DNA from: Novosphingobium pokkalii
GTDB taxonomy: Bacteria > Pseudomonadota > Alphaproteobacteria > Sphingomonadales > Sphingomonadaceae
DNA: 64,000 nt
Assembly (NCBI RefSeq): GCF_014652855.1
Contig: NZ_BMZP01000001.1
Coordinates: 269,140 to 333,139, forward strand
Direction of reading: 5' to 3'
Shown one piece after another: positions 9,342 through 16,984 of this stretch (the first letter of the stretch is position 1; every line of letters starts with the position of its first letter). A program made the position numbers and the translations under genes. The notes below the pieces were generated by a model. The model saw nothing but the letters and a program-made list of their open reading frames with translations, searched no databases and had not been told where the DNA came from.

Positions 9342-10187
9342 ATGATCGGGCCAGACCTCTTGCGCGCCTTCGTCACCGTGGCGGAATGCGGCAGCTTCAC
9401 CGGAGCGGCGCGCGTGCTCGGCACGCGGCAATCGACCGTGAGCCAGCAGATCCGCCGCCTGGAAGACCTCGCCGGGCGGCGCCTGCTGGCGCGGGACACG
9501 CACCGCGTGGCGCTCTCGGCCGAAGGGCAGGCGTTCCTGGACCACGCGCGGCGCGTGCTGGAGGCGCATGGCCGCATGGACGCGCATCTCTCCGGCCTGC
9601 GCCTGCGCGGGCAGTTGCGCTTTGGCGCCTGCGAGGATTTCGTGCTGTCGGCCCTGCCCGACGTGCTCTCGCAGTTTTCCCGCCGCCATCCCGATGTCGA
9701 CGTGGCCCTGACCGTGGCCCTGAGCGAGACGCTCTATGACCGGTTCGAAGCCGGTGGGCTGGACATCATGTTCGTCAAGAAACGCTCCGGCGAGCGACGC
9801 GGGGTGACCGCCTGGCGCGAGACGGTCGGCTGGGTGGCGGCGCACGATTTCCGCCATGAGGATGGCGATGCCGTGCCGCTGCTGCTCTATCCCCCACCGA
9901 GCGTGACGCGCGCGCTGGCGCTCGACACGCTCGATCGCGCCAGGGTGCCGTGGCGCGTAGCCTTTACCAGCGGCTCGCTGAGCGGGCTGACAGCGGCGGC
10001 AAGGGCCGGGCTTGGCGTGATGCCCCACTCGCTGCGCCTGGTGCCGCAAGGAATGGCCCCGCTGCGCCCGCACGGCGTGCTGCCCGAACTGCCGGCGATC
10101 GAGTTTGCCGTGATCGGCCCCGGCGGGCACAATCTGGCGGCCGAAGCACTGACCGCCGCGATCCTTCACTGGGCAGCGGCGACCTGA
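9342..10187 (+). CDS. LysR-family transcriptional regulator
   Basis: A 281-aa LysR-type regulator. The N-terminal winged helix ([20 protein letters not shown]...[21 protein letters not shown]) covers residues 5-62. The rest is a periplasmic-binding-protein-like effector domain. It is transcribed away from the symporter gene with a 127-base gap, the classical arrangement for LysR control of the divergent gene. Its tail overlaps the convergent LysR gene by 22 bases. The effector is unknown. Confidence 0.9.
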   Translation: MIGPDLLRAFVTVAECGSFTGAARVLGTRQSTVSQQIRRLEDLAGRRLLARDTHRVALSAEGQAFLDHARRVLEAHGRMDAHLSGLRLRGQLRFGACEDFVLSALPDVLSQFSRRHPDVDVALTVALSETLYDRFEAGGLDIMFVKKRSGERRGVTAWRETVGWVAAHDFRHEDGDAVPLLLYPPPSVTRALALDTLDRARVPWRVAFTSGSLSGLTAAARAGLGVMPHSLRLVPQGMAPLRPHGVLPELPAIEFAVIGPGGHNLAAEALTAAILHWAAAT

Positions 10188-11095
10188 GCCAAAGACCAGG
10201 GTGCGCGCGACAGGTGCCGCGCCAGAAAGTCGATCAGCACGCGCACCCGCGCCGGACGCTGGCTGCCGGGCGGCGTGACGAGGTGGAGCGCAATATCGGG
10301 CAATCGCCATTCCGGCATGACTTCCACCAGGCGGCCGGCGGCAAGGTCTTCCCACACCATGAAATCGGGTTGGAGTGCCAGTCCCTGCCCCGCCAGCAAG
10401 GCCGGCGCCAGGGCATCGGCGTTGTTGGCGCCCAGGCGGCCCTTGACGGTGACGACGTAATCCCCCTCCACCGCGTGGTGGAACCGCCAGACATCGGGCG
10501 CATCGAGATTGGTGTAGAGCAGCCCGGCATGGCGGGACAATTCGCGCGGATGGCTGGGTGTGCCATGCGCGGCGAGATAGGCGGGCGCGGCCACGAGCGG
10601 GCGGCGCACGGTGCACAGGCGGCGGGCGCGCAGCGAACTGTCGTCCAGCCCGGCGATGCGCAGCACTACGTCATGCCCGCCGCCGACCACGTCGACGCGC
10701 GCATCCGACAGATCGAGATCGAGCCCGACGTGGGGATATTCGGCCAAGAATTGCGGCAGCAGCGGCGCGACATGGCGCAGGCCGAAGCCCATCGGCACCG
10801 CCAGGCGCACCAGCCCGCGCGGCACGTCGCCTTCGGCCCCGGCCTGCGCTTCTGCCGCTTCGCCATCGGCGAGGATGCGGCGCGCCCGGTCGAGCACGCC
10901 TCTCCCGCTTTCGGTCAAGGCCAGGCGGCGGCTGGTGCGATGCAGCAGGGGCACGCCCAGCCGGGCCTCCAGCCGGGTGATCGCCTTGGACACCGTGGGC
11001 TTGGACAGGCCCAGCGCATCGGCCGCAGCGGCAAATGAGCCAGTGTCCACCACTTTGGCGAAGATCGCCCAGGCTTCCAGATCGGGCAAAGACAT
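10166..11095 (-). CDS. LysR-family transcriptional regulator, divergent from pirin
   Basis: A 309-aa LysR-type regulator of the CrgA/DmlR-like subgroup. The helix-turn-helix ([33 protein letters not shown]) lies at residues 11-43, followed by [13 protein letters not shown] and an effector domain with the usual VLRIAGL and [20 protein letters not shown] segments. It is divergent from the pirin-osmC-like genes. A short inverted repeat in the shared spacer is a candidate binding site, so it probably controls those genes and itself. Confidence 0.92.
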   Translation of the reverse strand: MSLPDLEAWAIFAKVVDTGSFAAAADALGLSKPTVSKAITRLEARLGVPLLHRTSRRLALTESGRGVLDRARRILADGEAAEAQAGAEGDVPRGLVRLAVPMGFGLRHVAPLLPQFLAEYPHVGLDLDLSDARVDVVGGGHDVVLRIAGLDDSSLRARRLCTVRRPLVAAPAYLAAHGTPSHPRELSRHAGLLYTNLDAPDVWRFHHAVEGDYVVTVKGRLGANNADALAPALLAGQGLALQPDFMVWEDLAAGRLVEVMPEWRLPDIALHLVTPPGSQRPARVRVLIDFLARHLSRAPWSLAQVAAAQ

Positions 11096-11114
11096 TATGC
11101 AATTTCCTTCACCG

Positions 11115-11129
11115 ATGATTTTCCATCAT
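11115..11129. promoter_or_regulatory. Candidate LysR binding site between the divergent LysR and pirin genes
   Basis: ATGAT-TTTCC-ATCAT is a perfect 5-5-5 inverted repeat of the T-N11-A class typical of LysR sites. It sits 19 bases before the LysR start codon and 84 bases before pirin. Assignment is by position. Confidence 0.45.
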
Positions 11130-11213
11130 TGCCATTTCTTTGCAAGCGAGAATGCCTAGATTGGCCCCAAGAGCTGAGCGGCCCGGAAGGCCGCCAGCGA
11201 TCGGAGACAAGCC

Positions 11214-11912
11214 ATGATCGAACTGCGCCCCTTTTCTGGCATCGGCCGCGCCAACCACGGCTGGCTGGACGCTGCCCATCACTTCTCGTTTGCCGACTAC
11301 TATGATCCGGCCCGCATGGCGTGGGGCAACCTGCGCGTGTGGAACGATGATACCATCGCAGCCAAGAGCGGTTTTCCCCCGCACCCCCACCGCGACATGG
11401 AAATCATCACTTATGTGCGGGAAGGCGCGATCACCCACCGCGACAACCTGGGCAACCAGGGCCGCACCGCCGCTGGCGACGTGCAGGTGATGAGCGCCGG
11501 CACCGGGATCACCCATGCCGAATACAACCTGGAGGATGAAACCACCCGCATCTTCCAGATCTGGATCATGCCCACCCGCAGCGGCGAACAGCCGAGCTGG
11601 GGCGCCCGCCAGTTCCCCAAGGCGGAACGCGCTGGTGAACTGGTCGTGCTGGCCAGCGGCTATGCGCAGGACAAGGACGCCCTGCCGATCCGCACCGAAG
11701 CGCGCCTGGTGGCGGCGACGCTGCACGCCGGGCAGTGCGTGGACTATGTGCTGGGGGCCGAACGCAAGGGCTACCTGGTGCCGGCTACCGGCAAGGTCGC
11801 CGTCAATGGCGTGGAAGCCAATGCCCGCGATGGCCTGGCCATTGCCGATCTGGACACGATCACCATCACTGCGCTGGAAGACAGCGAAATCGTGCTGGTC
11901 GATACGCTCTGA
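11214..11912 (+). CDS. Pirin family protein (YhaK-like bicupin)
   Basis: A 232-aa pirin-family protein with two cupin domains. The N-terminal metal-binding cupin is visible in WGNLRVWNDD, FPPHPHRDMEIITYVREG and HRDNLGNQG, then MSAGTGITHAEYN. These His residues and the late His/Glu form the Fe site of pirins. Homologues have quercetin dioxygenase activity or act as redox sensors; the exact role here is unknown. It is followed, after a strong hairpin, by an OsmC-type peroxidase gene and a small unknown gene, suggesting an oxidative-stress unit. Confidence 0.9.
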   Translation: MIELRPFSGIGRANHGWLDAAHHFSFADYYDPARMAWGNLRVWNDDTIAAKSGFPPHPHRDMEIITYVREGAITHRDNLGNQGRTAAGDVQVMSAGTGITHAEYNLEDETTRIFQIWIMPTRSGEQPSWGARQFPKAERAGELVVLASGYAQDKDALPIRTEARLVAATLHAGQCVDYVLGAERKGYLVPATGKVAVNGVEANARDGLAIADLDTITITALEDSEIVLVDTL

Positions 11913-11924
11913 CCCCACCTGCCA

Positions 11925-11954
11925 AGGGCGGCTGCACGGCGCAGCAGCCGCCCT
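11925..11954 (+). other. Strong hairpin between pirin and OsmC genes
   Basis: AGGGCGGCTGC (11925-11935) pairs perfectly with GCAGCCGCCCT (11944-11954) around an eight-base loop. No strong U run follows, so it may be an attenuator or mRNA-processing/stability element that separates pirin from osmC expression, or a leaky terminator. Confidence 0.6.
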
Positions 11955-12003
11955 CCCCTGCCTTTCCGCCCGCGCCCGCCGATGCCCTGAAAGGTTCAAG
12001 GCC

Positions 12004-12447
12004 ATGACCGACACTGCTCCCGCCCCCGCCCATCTGCCCCATGCCAGCGCCACCAGCACCGGGGCCGGCACGTTCCAGTCCCGCCTGGCGATCGGCGGGC
12101 GGGAGAATGAGGACGATATCCTGGCCGACGAACCGGTGGCGCTCGGCGGGCTGGGCACTGGCCCGACGCCCTATGACCTGCTTTGCGCGGCCCTGGCCAC
12201 CTGCACCACGATGACGCTGCGCTTCTACGCCGGGCGCAAGGGTTGGGAGATCGGCGAAGTGCAGACCCACGTGCGCCATGCCCGCGCCGCCGGGCAAACT
12301 CCGCCCGACCAATTCGACCGCGTGATCACCCTCGATCCCACGCTGGACCCGGCGATCCGTGCCGAATTGCTGGCGATCGCCAATCGCTGCCCGGTGCACA
12401 AGACGCTGACCCAGGGCGCCACCGTTTCCACCGCGCTGGCGGATTGA
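12004..12447 (+). CDS. OsmC/Ohr-family thiol peroxidase
   Basis: A 147-aa OsmC-family protein. The family uses two redox cysteines to reduce organic hydroperoxides; here they lie in DLLCAALATCTTMTLRFYA (Cys in LATC, with a nearby LLC) and in ANRCPVHKTL. The segment EDDILADEPVALGGLGTGPTP is typical of the OsmC-like group. It begins 91 bases after pirin. A weak GGTTCAAG precedes the ATG. Confidence 0.88.
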   Translation: MTDTAPAPAHLPHASATSTGAGTFQSRLAIGGRENEDDILADEPVALGGLGTGPTPYDLLCAALATCTTMTLRFYAGRKGWEIGEVQTHVRHARAAGQTPPDQFDRVITLDPTLDPAIRAELLAIANRCPVHKTLTQGATVSTALAD

Positions 12448-12490
12448 TCCACCCGGTCCGTTTCCCGCTGTTCGTGAAGGAGATTTTGCC

Positions 12491-12802
12491 ATGTTGCCTG
12501 CTCCCTCCCTCTCCCGCCAGGATTGGCTGGCGGCCCATGTCGGCGCCCACGATGCCGAAACCATCGGCTGCCGCGCGCCCGCCGTTCCCGACCATGCCAA
12601 GACGCGCATGCAGCGCTGGATGACCCGCCTGTTCGGCGACAACGCCCCGGTGCCGCTCGCCGACCCGCGCCTGGAAGCGGTGCGCCGCTTTGCCTGCGCC
12701 ACCCGCGCCGGCAGGACTCCCGATGGCCTGCTGATCGGCGAACTGCACCAGCGTGGCCTCGACGAGGCCGGACTGGCAGCGATTGCGCGCTTTGCCGCTT
12801 GA
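12491..12802 (+). CDS. Hypothetical 103-aa protein
   Basis: Unrecognised soluble protein beginning MLPAPSLSRQDWLAAHV. It is Ala/Arg-rich with no membrane segment and no clear motif. A good ribosome site (GAAGGAG, seven bases upstream) and a 43-base gap from the OsmC gene support expression as the third gene of the pirin-OsmC unit. Confidence 0.6.
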   Translation: MLPAPSLSRQDWLAAHVGAHDAETIGCRAPAVPDHAKTRMQRWMTRLFGDNAPVPLADPRLEAVRRFACATRAGRTPDGLLIGELHQRGLDEAGLAAIARFAA

Positions 12803-12930
12803 GTTGGGGTGAAGGCTTTTCATCGAAAGCGTGAAAAGACCGCGTTTGGCAGGTTGCCGCGCTTGCGCCATGATCCGTGTTGCCAGGGCGATACCGCCAC
12901 GGCATCCAGCATCAGCAAGCGAGCAACCCC

Positions 12931-13968
12931 ATGCGACTGGACCTGTCGCCCTACCTTGCGCAAAAATTCCTCATGCCAGCGGAAACCGAGCCGCATTCCG
13001 CATGCTGGATGGCCTGGCCGGTTCGGACCGAGCTGTGGCGCCACCGGCTGGCTGCCGCGCAGGCCGATTTCGCCCTGGTGGCGCGGACCATCGCCCGGCA
13101 CGAACCGGTCATCATGGTCTGCCGCGCGCAGGATGAAGCCGCTGTGCGCGCCCAGTGCGGCCCCGATGTCACCCCGTTCGTGGCGCCGATCGACGATAGC
13201 TGGATGCGCGATTCCGGGCCGACGTTCGTGCGCGGCACCAAGGGCGGCCTGGCCGTGGTCAACTGGGCGTTCAACGCCTGGGGGCATAAATACCATCCCT
13301 ATGCCGCCGATGCCGCGCTCAAGCGGCACCTGGCGGAGCATCTCGGCCTGCCGCTGGTCACCTGCCCGTTGACGGCCGAAGGCGGCGCGATCCTCTCTGA
13401 CGGGGAAGGCACGGTTATCACCACCGAAAGCTGCCTGCTTCATGCCAATCGCAATCTGGGGCTAACCCGCGCGCAGGTGGAGGCGGAACTCTGCGCCGCG
13501 CTGGGGGCACAAACCGTGGTCTGGCTGCCCGGCGATGCCGGCGAAGTGGAAACCGATGGCCATGTCGATTGCCTGGCCGCAATCGTGCGACCGGGCGTGG
13601 TGATGATGGAAGACCCCGCAACCGCGCAAGGTCCGCGTGCGCGGACGCTGGCAGCCAATCGCGCCGCCCTGCTGGCCCAGCGCGATACCAAGGGACGCAC
13701 CTTCACCATCGTGGACCTGCCGGCCGCGCCGGTGATCGACCCGGCCGACGCGCGGCACCAGCCATCCTATGTGAACTTCTATATCGCCAATGGCGCAGTG
13801 ATCATGCCCGGCCATGGCGTGCCGCAGGATGCCGCCGCGCGTGCTGCGGTGGTAGCCGCCTTCCCAGACCGCGAGGTGGTGCAATTGCCCTTGCCCGCGC
13901 TGCCCTATGGCGGCGGGTCGATCCATTGCATCACCCAGCACCAGCCCGCGCCCCACTTTACCGCTTGA
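12931..13968 (+). CDS. aguA: Agmatine deiminase (peptidyl-arginine-deiminase family)
   Basis: Converts agmatine to N-carbamoylputrescine and ammonia. The guanidine-modifying enzyme signature is complete: PIDDSWMRDSGPTFV, EGGAILSDGEG, the ETDGHVD segment, and the catalytic cysteine Cys333 in YGGGSIHCITQ. Length 345 aa fits the family. The start at 12931 (MRLDLSPYLAQKFLMPAE) is preferred to an upstream in-frame codon at 12877; the ribosome site is weak. It is 11 bases from the amidase that takes the next step, so the pair makes putrescine from agmatine. Confidence 0.93.
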   Translation: MRLDLSPYLAQKFLMPAETEPHSACWMAWPVRTELWRHRLAAAQADFALVARTIARHEPVIMVCRAQDEAAVRAQCGPDVTPFVAPIDDSWMRDSGPTFVRGTKGGLAVVNWAFNAWGHKYHPYAADAALKRHLAEHLGLPLVTCPLTAEGGAILSDGEGTVITTESCLLHANRNLGLTRAQVEAELCAALGAQTVVWLPGDAGEVETDGHVDCLAAIVRPGVVMMEDPATAQGPRARTLAANRAALLAQRDTKGRTFTIVDLPAAPVIDPADARHQPSYVNFYIANGAVIMPGHGVPQDAAARAAVVAAFPDREVVQLPLPALPYGGGSIHCITQHQPAPHFTA

Positions 13969-13979
13969 GGAGCACGCCC

Positions 13980-14843
13980 ATGCGCCCCGTGACCGTTGCC
14001 GCCACCCAGTTTGCCTGCACCTGGGATCTTGCCGCCAACCTGGACCGTGCCGAAAGCCTGGTGCGCGAGGCGGCGGCCCGTGGCGCGCAAGTCATCCTGT
14101 TGCAGGAACTGTTCGAGACGCCCTATTTCTGCGCCGACGAGCGCCCCGGCCACTTTGCGCTGGGCCGCCCCTGGGGCGGGCATCCGGTGATCGCGCGCTT
14201 TGCCGATCTGGCGGCGGAGCTGGGCGTGGTGCTGCCGATCAGCTTTTTCGAGCAGGTGGGATCGACCCATTTCAATTCCCTGGCGATGATCGACGCCGAC
14301 GGTTCGGAGCTGGGCCTCTATCGCAAGAGCCACATTCCGCAGGGGCCGGGCTATCGCGAGAAATACTTTTTCGCGCCCGGCGACACCGGCTTCCAGACCT
14401 GGGACACCGCGTTTGGCCGGATCGGCGCCGGCATCTGCTGGGATCAGTGGTTTCCCGAATGCGCCCGCGCGCTGGCGCTGCAAGGGGCCGAACTGATCCT
14501 TTATCCCACCGCGATCGGCAGCGAGCCGGCCTTTCCCGGCTATGACAGCCAGCCCCACTGGCAGCGCGTGATGCAAGGGCATGCCGGGGCCAACATGGTG
14601 CCGGTGATCGCCGCCAACCGCGTGGGCTTTGAACGCAACGAGGATGGCGACATCATGTTCTATGGCTCGTCATTCATCGCCGACCAGTTCGGCGCCGTGG
14701 TCGCCCAGGCCGGACGCGAGGAGGAAGCGGTGATCACCGCCACGTTCGATCTCGATGAAATCGCCCCGCAACGCGCGAGTTGGGGCCTGTTCCGCGACCG
14801 CCGCCCCGAGCTTTATGGCGTGATCGGCAGCCACGGCGGCTGA
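13980..14843 (+). CDS. aguB: N-carbamoylputrescine amidase
   Basis: Nitrilase-superfamily amidase that hydrolyses N-carbamoylputrescine to putrescine, CO2 and ammonia. The Glu-Lys-Cys triad is visible: Glu in LLQELFETPYF, Lys in YRKSHIPQGPGY, and Cys153 in GICWDQWFPE. Length 287 aa is typical. A GGAG ribosome site precedes the ATG by a few bases. It follows aguA directly and ends eight bases before the convergent Lrp gene. Confidence 0.94.
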   Translation: MRPVTVAATQFACTWDLAANLDRAESLVREAAARGAQVILLQELFETPYFCADERPGHFALGRPWGGHPVIARFADLAAELGVVLPISFFEQVGSTHFNSLAMIDADGSELGLYRKSHIPQGPGYREKYFFAPGDTGFQTWDTAFGRIGAGICWDQWFPECARALALQGAELILYPTAIGSEPAFPGYDSQPHWQRVMQGHAGANMVPVIAANRVGFERNEDGDIMFYGSSFIADQFGAVVAQAGREEEAVITATFDLDEIAPQRASWGLFRDRRPELYGVIGSHGG

Positions 14844-14850
14844 CGCGCGC

Positions 14851-15324
14851 TCACACCGGCAATTGCGTGGTGGCCTTGATCCGCTTGAGCGCGAAGTGCG
14901 AGGCGGACGTGGCTACAGCCGGATGGCGCAACAGCGCGTGCATCAGGAAGTGTTCGTATTGCGCCATGTCGCGCACCACGATGCGCAACTGGTAATCCCA
15001 TTCGCCCGACATCGAGAGGCATTCGAGCACTTCGTCGCGATCCATCACGAACTGTTCGAAGCTGCCCCGCGCCTGGGCATCGTGCGCCTTCATGCGCACT
15101 TGGCAGACCGCATCGAGCGCCAGGCCGAGCGCAGCCGGATCGAGCAGGCGCACAGCGGGGCCGAGCACGCCGGCATCCTCCAGCGCCTTGAGCCGGCGCC
15201 AGCACGATGCCGGCGACGTGCCCACCGCCTCGGCCAGGGCGGCGTGGCTGAGATCGGCCTGGCGCTGCACCGCCTGGAGCAGGCGCCGGTCGAGCGGATC
15301 GAGAACGAGCGTGGCGGTTGTCAT
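14851..15324 (-). CDS. Lrp/AsnC-family transcriptional regulator
   Basis: A 157-aa regulator. The N-terminal helix-turn-helix (LDPLDRRLLQAVQRQADLSHAALAEAVGTSPASCWRRLKAL) occupies residues 8-50, followed by the RAM ligand-binding domain with SGEWDYQLRIVVRDMAQYEHF. It is divergent from phhA (177-base gap), so control of phenylalanine hydroxylase by an aromatic amino acid is likely. An open frame extends upstream to 15438, but the ATG at 15324 matches the family N-terminus. Confidence 0.9.
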   Translation of the reverse strand: MTTATLVLDPLDRRLLQAVQRQADLSHAALAEAVGTSPASCWRRLKALEDAGVLGPAVRLLDPAALGLALDAVCQVRMKAHDAQARGSFEQFVMDRDEVLECLSMSGEWDYQLRIVVRDMAQYEHFLMHALLRHPAVATSASHFALKRIKATTQLPV

Positions 15325-15501
15325 GACAGGTCCAGGCAAAGGGTTGTAGCACGAATCACGAAGCAAATATCGCATTGCAGCGAAATGGATGCGAAAAGTA
15401 TATCGCCTATCCAGGGAATATTGAAACACGTCTATCAACCTGAGCGTGTTACACGCTCATTCTGAAACGACATTGCAGCCGCTTTGCCGCACAGTGTCGC
15501 C

Positions 15502-16368
15502 ATGGCCAGCGACCATCCCTCCACGCCGCCGCCCGGCGCAGCCGCCGATTGGACCGTCCCGCAGGACTGGGCCAGTTACACCCCGGCCGACCACGCGACG
15601 TGGGACACGCTGTTTGCCCGCCAAGTCGACATGCTGCGCGATCGGGCTGCACCGGAATTCCTGGCCGGGGTCGATATCCTGCGCCTGTCGCGCCCCGGCA
15701 TTCCAGATTTTGCCGAGCTGTCGGAGCGGCTGCATCGCGCCACGGGTTGGGAAGTGGTGGCCGTGCCCGGCCTGGTGCCCGATGCGGTGTTTTTCGAGCA
15801 CCTGGCCAACCGCCGCTTCGTGGCGGGGCGCTTCATCCGCCGTCCTGACCAGTTGGACTATCTTTCGGAACCGGACGTGTTCCATGATGTGTTCGGCCAT
15901 GTCCCGCTGCTCGCCGATCCGGTCTTTGCCGATTACATGCAGGCCTATGGCGAAGGCGGCTTGCGCGCGCAGGGCTTCGATGCGCTGACCAACCTGGCTC
16001 GGCTCTATTGGTATACGGTGGAATTCGGGCTGGTGCGCACCACGCAAGGCCTGCGCATCTACGGCGCGGGGATTGTCTCATCACGCGGGGAAAGCGTGTT
16101 CGCGCTGGATGATCCCTCGCCCAACCGGCTTGGGTTCGATCTCGCGCGGCTGCTGCGCACCGACTATCATATCGACACCTACCAGCAGAGCTACTTCGTG
16201 ATCGACAGCTTTGCCGATCTGCTGGACCAGACCCGCAACACCGATTTCGCGCCGCTCTATGCCCAAGTGGCGGGGTTGCCAGCGCTTGCTCCCGATGCTG
16301 TGCTGCCGCACGATCGCGTGTGGCATCGCGGCACCCAGGCCTATGCCCGTCAGCCCTCGCTTGCATAA
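15502..16368 (+). CDS. phhA: Phenylalanine 4-monooxygenase
   Basis: Iron- and tetrahydropterin-dependent hydroxylase converting phenylalanine to tyrosine. The Fe ligands are present: His128 and His133 in HDVFGH, and Glu174 in WYTVEFG. Bacterial single-domain length (288 aa), without the regulatory ACT domain of animal enzymes. The ATG at 15502 is used; a TTG at 15484 would add six residues. The stop is eight bases before phhB, which recycles the pterin cofactor. Confidence 0.95.
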   Translation: MASDHPSTPPPGAAADWTVPQDWASYTPADHATWDTLFARQVDMLRDRAAPEFLAGVDILRLSRPGIPDFAELSERLHRATGWEVVAVPGLVPDAVFFEHLANRRFVAGRFIRRPDQLDYLSEPDVFHDVFGHVPLLADPVFADYMQAYGEGGLRAQGFDALTNLARLYWYTVEFGLVRTTQGLRIYGAGIVSSRGESVFALDDPSPNRLGFDLARLLRTDYHIDTYQQSYFVIDSFADLLDQTRNTDFAPLYAQVAGLPALAPDAVLPHDRVWHRGTQAYARQPSLA

Positions 16369-16376
16369 GGATACAC

Positions 16377-16679
16377 ATGGCCAGCCCATCCCCCGTTGCT
16401 CCGCTCGATCAGGAAGAATTGGCGCAGGCCCTTGCTGCATTGCCTGCATGGGAACACGATCCTTCGCGCGCCGCGCTTTATCGCCGGGTGGTCAAGCCCG
16501 ATTTCCCCGCAGCCATGGCCTTCATGGTGCAAGTCGGCTTTGCCGCCGAGCGACTGGACCATCATCCGGAATGGAGCAATGTCTACAACCGGGTGGACAT
16601 CTGGCTGACCACGCATGACGCGGGGGGCATTTCTACACGCGATGTGACGTTGGCCGGAATCATCGACTCGCTGGCCTGA
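16377..16679 (+). CDS. phhB: Pterin-4a-carbinolamine dehydratase
   Basis: Dehydrates the 4a-hydroxytetrahydropterin made by phenylalanine hydroxylase, regenerating cofactor. The family signature appears as ERLDHHPEWSNVYNRVDIWLTTHDAGGIS, with the catalytic histidine pair and Trp. Length 100 aa is typical. The start at 16377 (MASPSP) is nine bases after phhA; a strong terminator follows, closing the operon. Confidence 0.95.
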   Translation: MASPSPVAPLDQEELAQALAALPAWEHDPSRAALYRRVVKPDFPAAMAFMVQVGFAAERLDHHPEWSNVYNRVDIWLTTHDAGGISTRDVTLAGIIDSLA

Positions 16680-16708
16680 TCCACACCCCCCATCGGCCCT
16701 TCACAGCA

Positions 16709-16739
16709 GCCTCCGGAGCACGCGCTCCGGGGGCTTTTT
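16709..16739 (+). terminator. Rho-independent terminator of phhAB
   Basis: GCCTCCGGAGC (16709-16719) pairs with GCTCCGGGGGC (16724-16734) over a four-base loop with one G-U pair, followed by five T. Confidence 0.9.
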
Positions 16740-16852
16740 CTTGCCTATCAAGGGCCAGCGGGAGGAAGATATTGGCGCACAAATCCCGAATCCGGTGGCG
16801 CTCGCACAGGTTCGAAAAGGCTCCATCATTCAGCATCAAGCTATTGATGATA

Positions 16853-16869
16853 AATTGATTTTATCAATT
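16853..16869. promoter_or_regulatory. 17-bp A/T-rich palindrome upstream of TonB receptor 1
   Basis: AATTGAT-TTT-ATCAATT is a perfect 7-3-7 inverted repeat, 115 bases before the receptor start, in an unusually A/T-rich stretch of otherwise G+C-rich DNA. It is a plausible operator for the local ROK repressor (22648-23907), since ROK sites are A/T-rich palindromes. Not proven. Confidence 0.45.
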
Positions 16870-16892
16870 CATTTCAGAAATGTTCAGAAAGC

Positions 16893-16907
16893 GTTTGACG
16901 CAAACCG
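16893..16907. promoter_or_regulatory. Inverted repeat/shared motif upstream of TonB receptor 1
   Basis: GTTTG-ACG-CAAAC (16893-16905) is a perfect 5-3-5 inverted repeat. The 12 bases TGACGCAAACCG (16896-16907) recur exactly, in opposite orientation, at 28088-28099 ahead of the GH2 operon. This is consistent with co-regulation of the locus by one factor. Confidence 0.4.
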
Positions 16908-16984
16908 CATCCACGGGCAAATAGATAAAACAAAATTGTTTAATCGTAAGCTAGACCTACGATCTTCAGGAGAGGAACATTTCG

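Noticed and set aside
15325..15438. N-terminal extension of the Lrp gene
   Set aside because: The frame stays open but adds 38 residues not found in the family and would use up the phhA promoter region.
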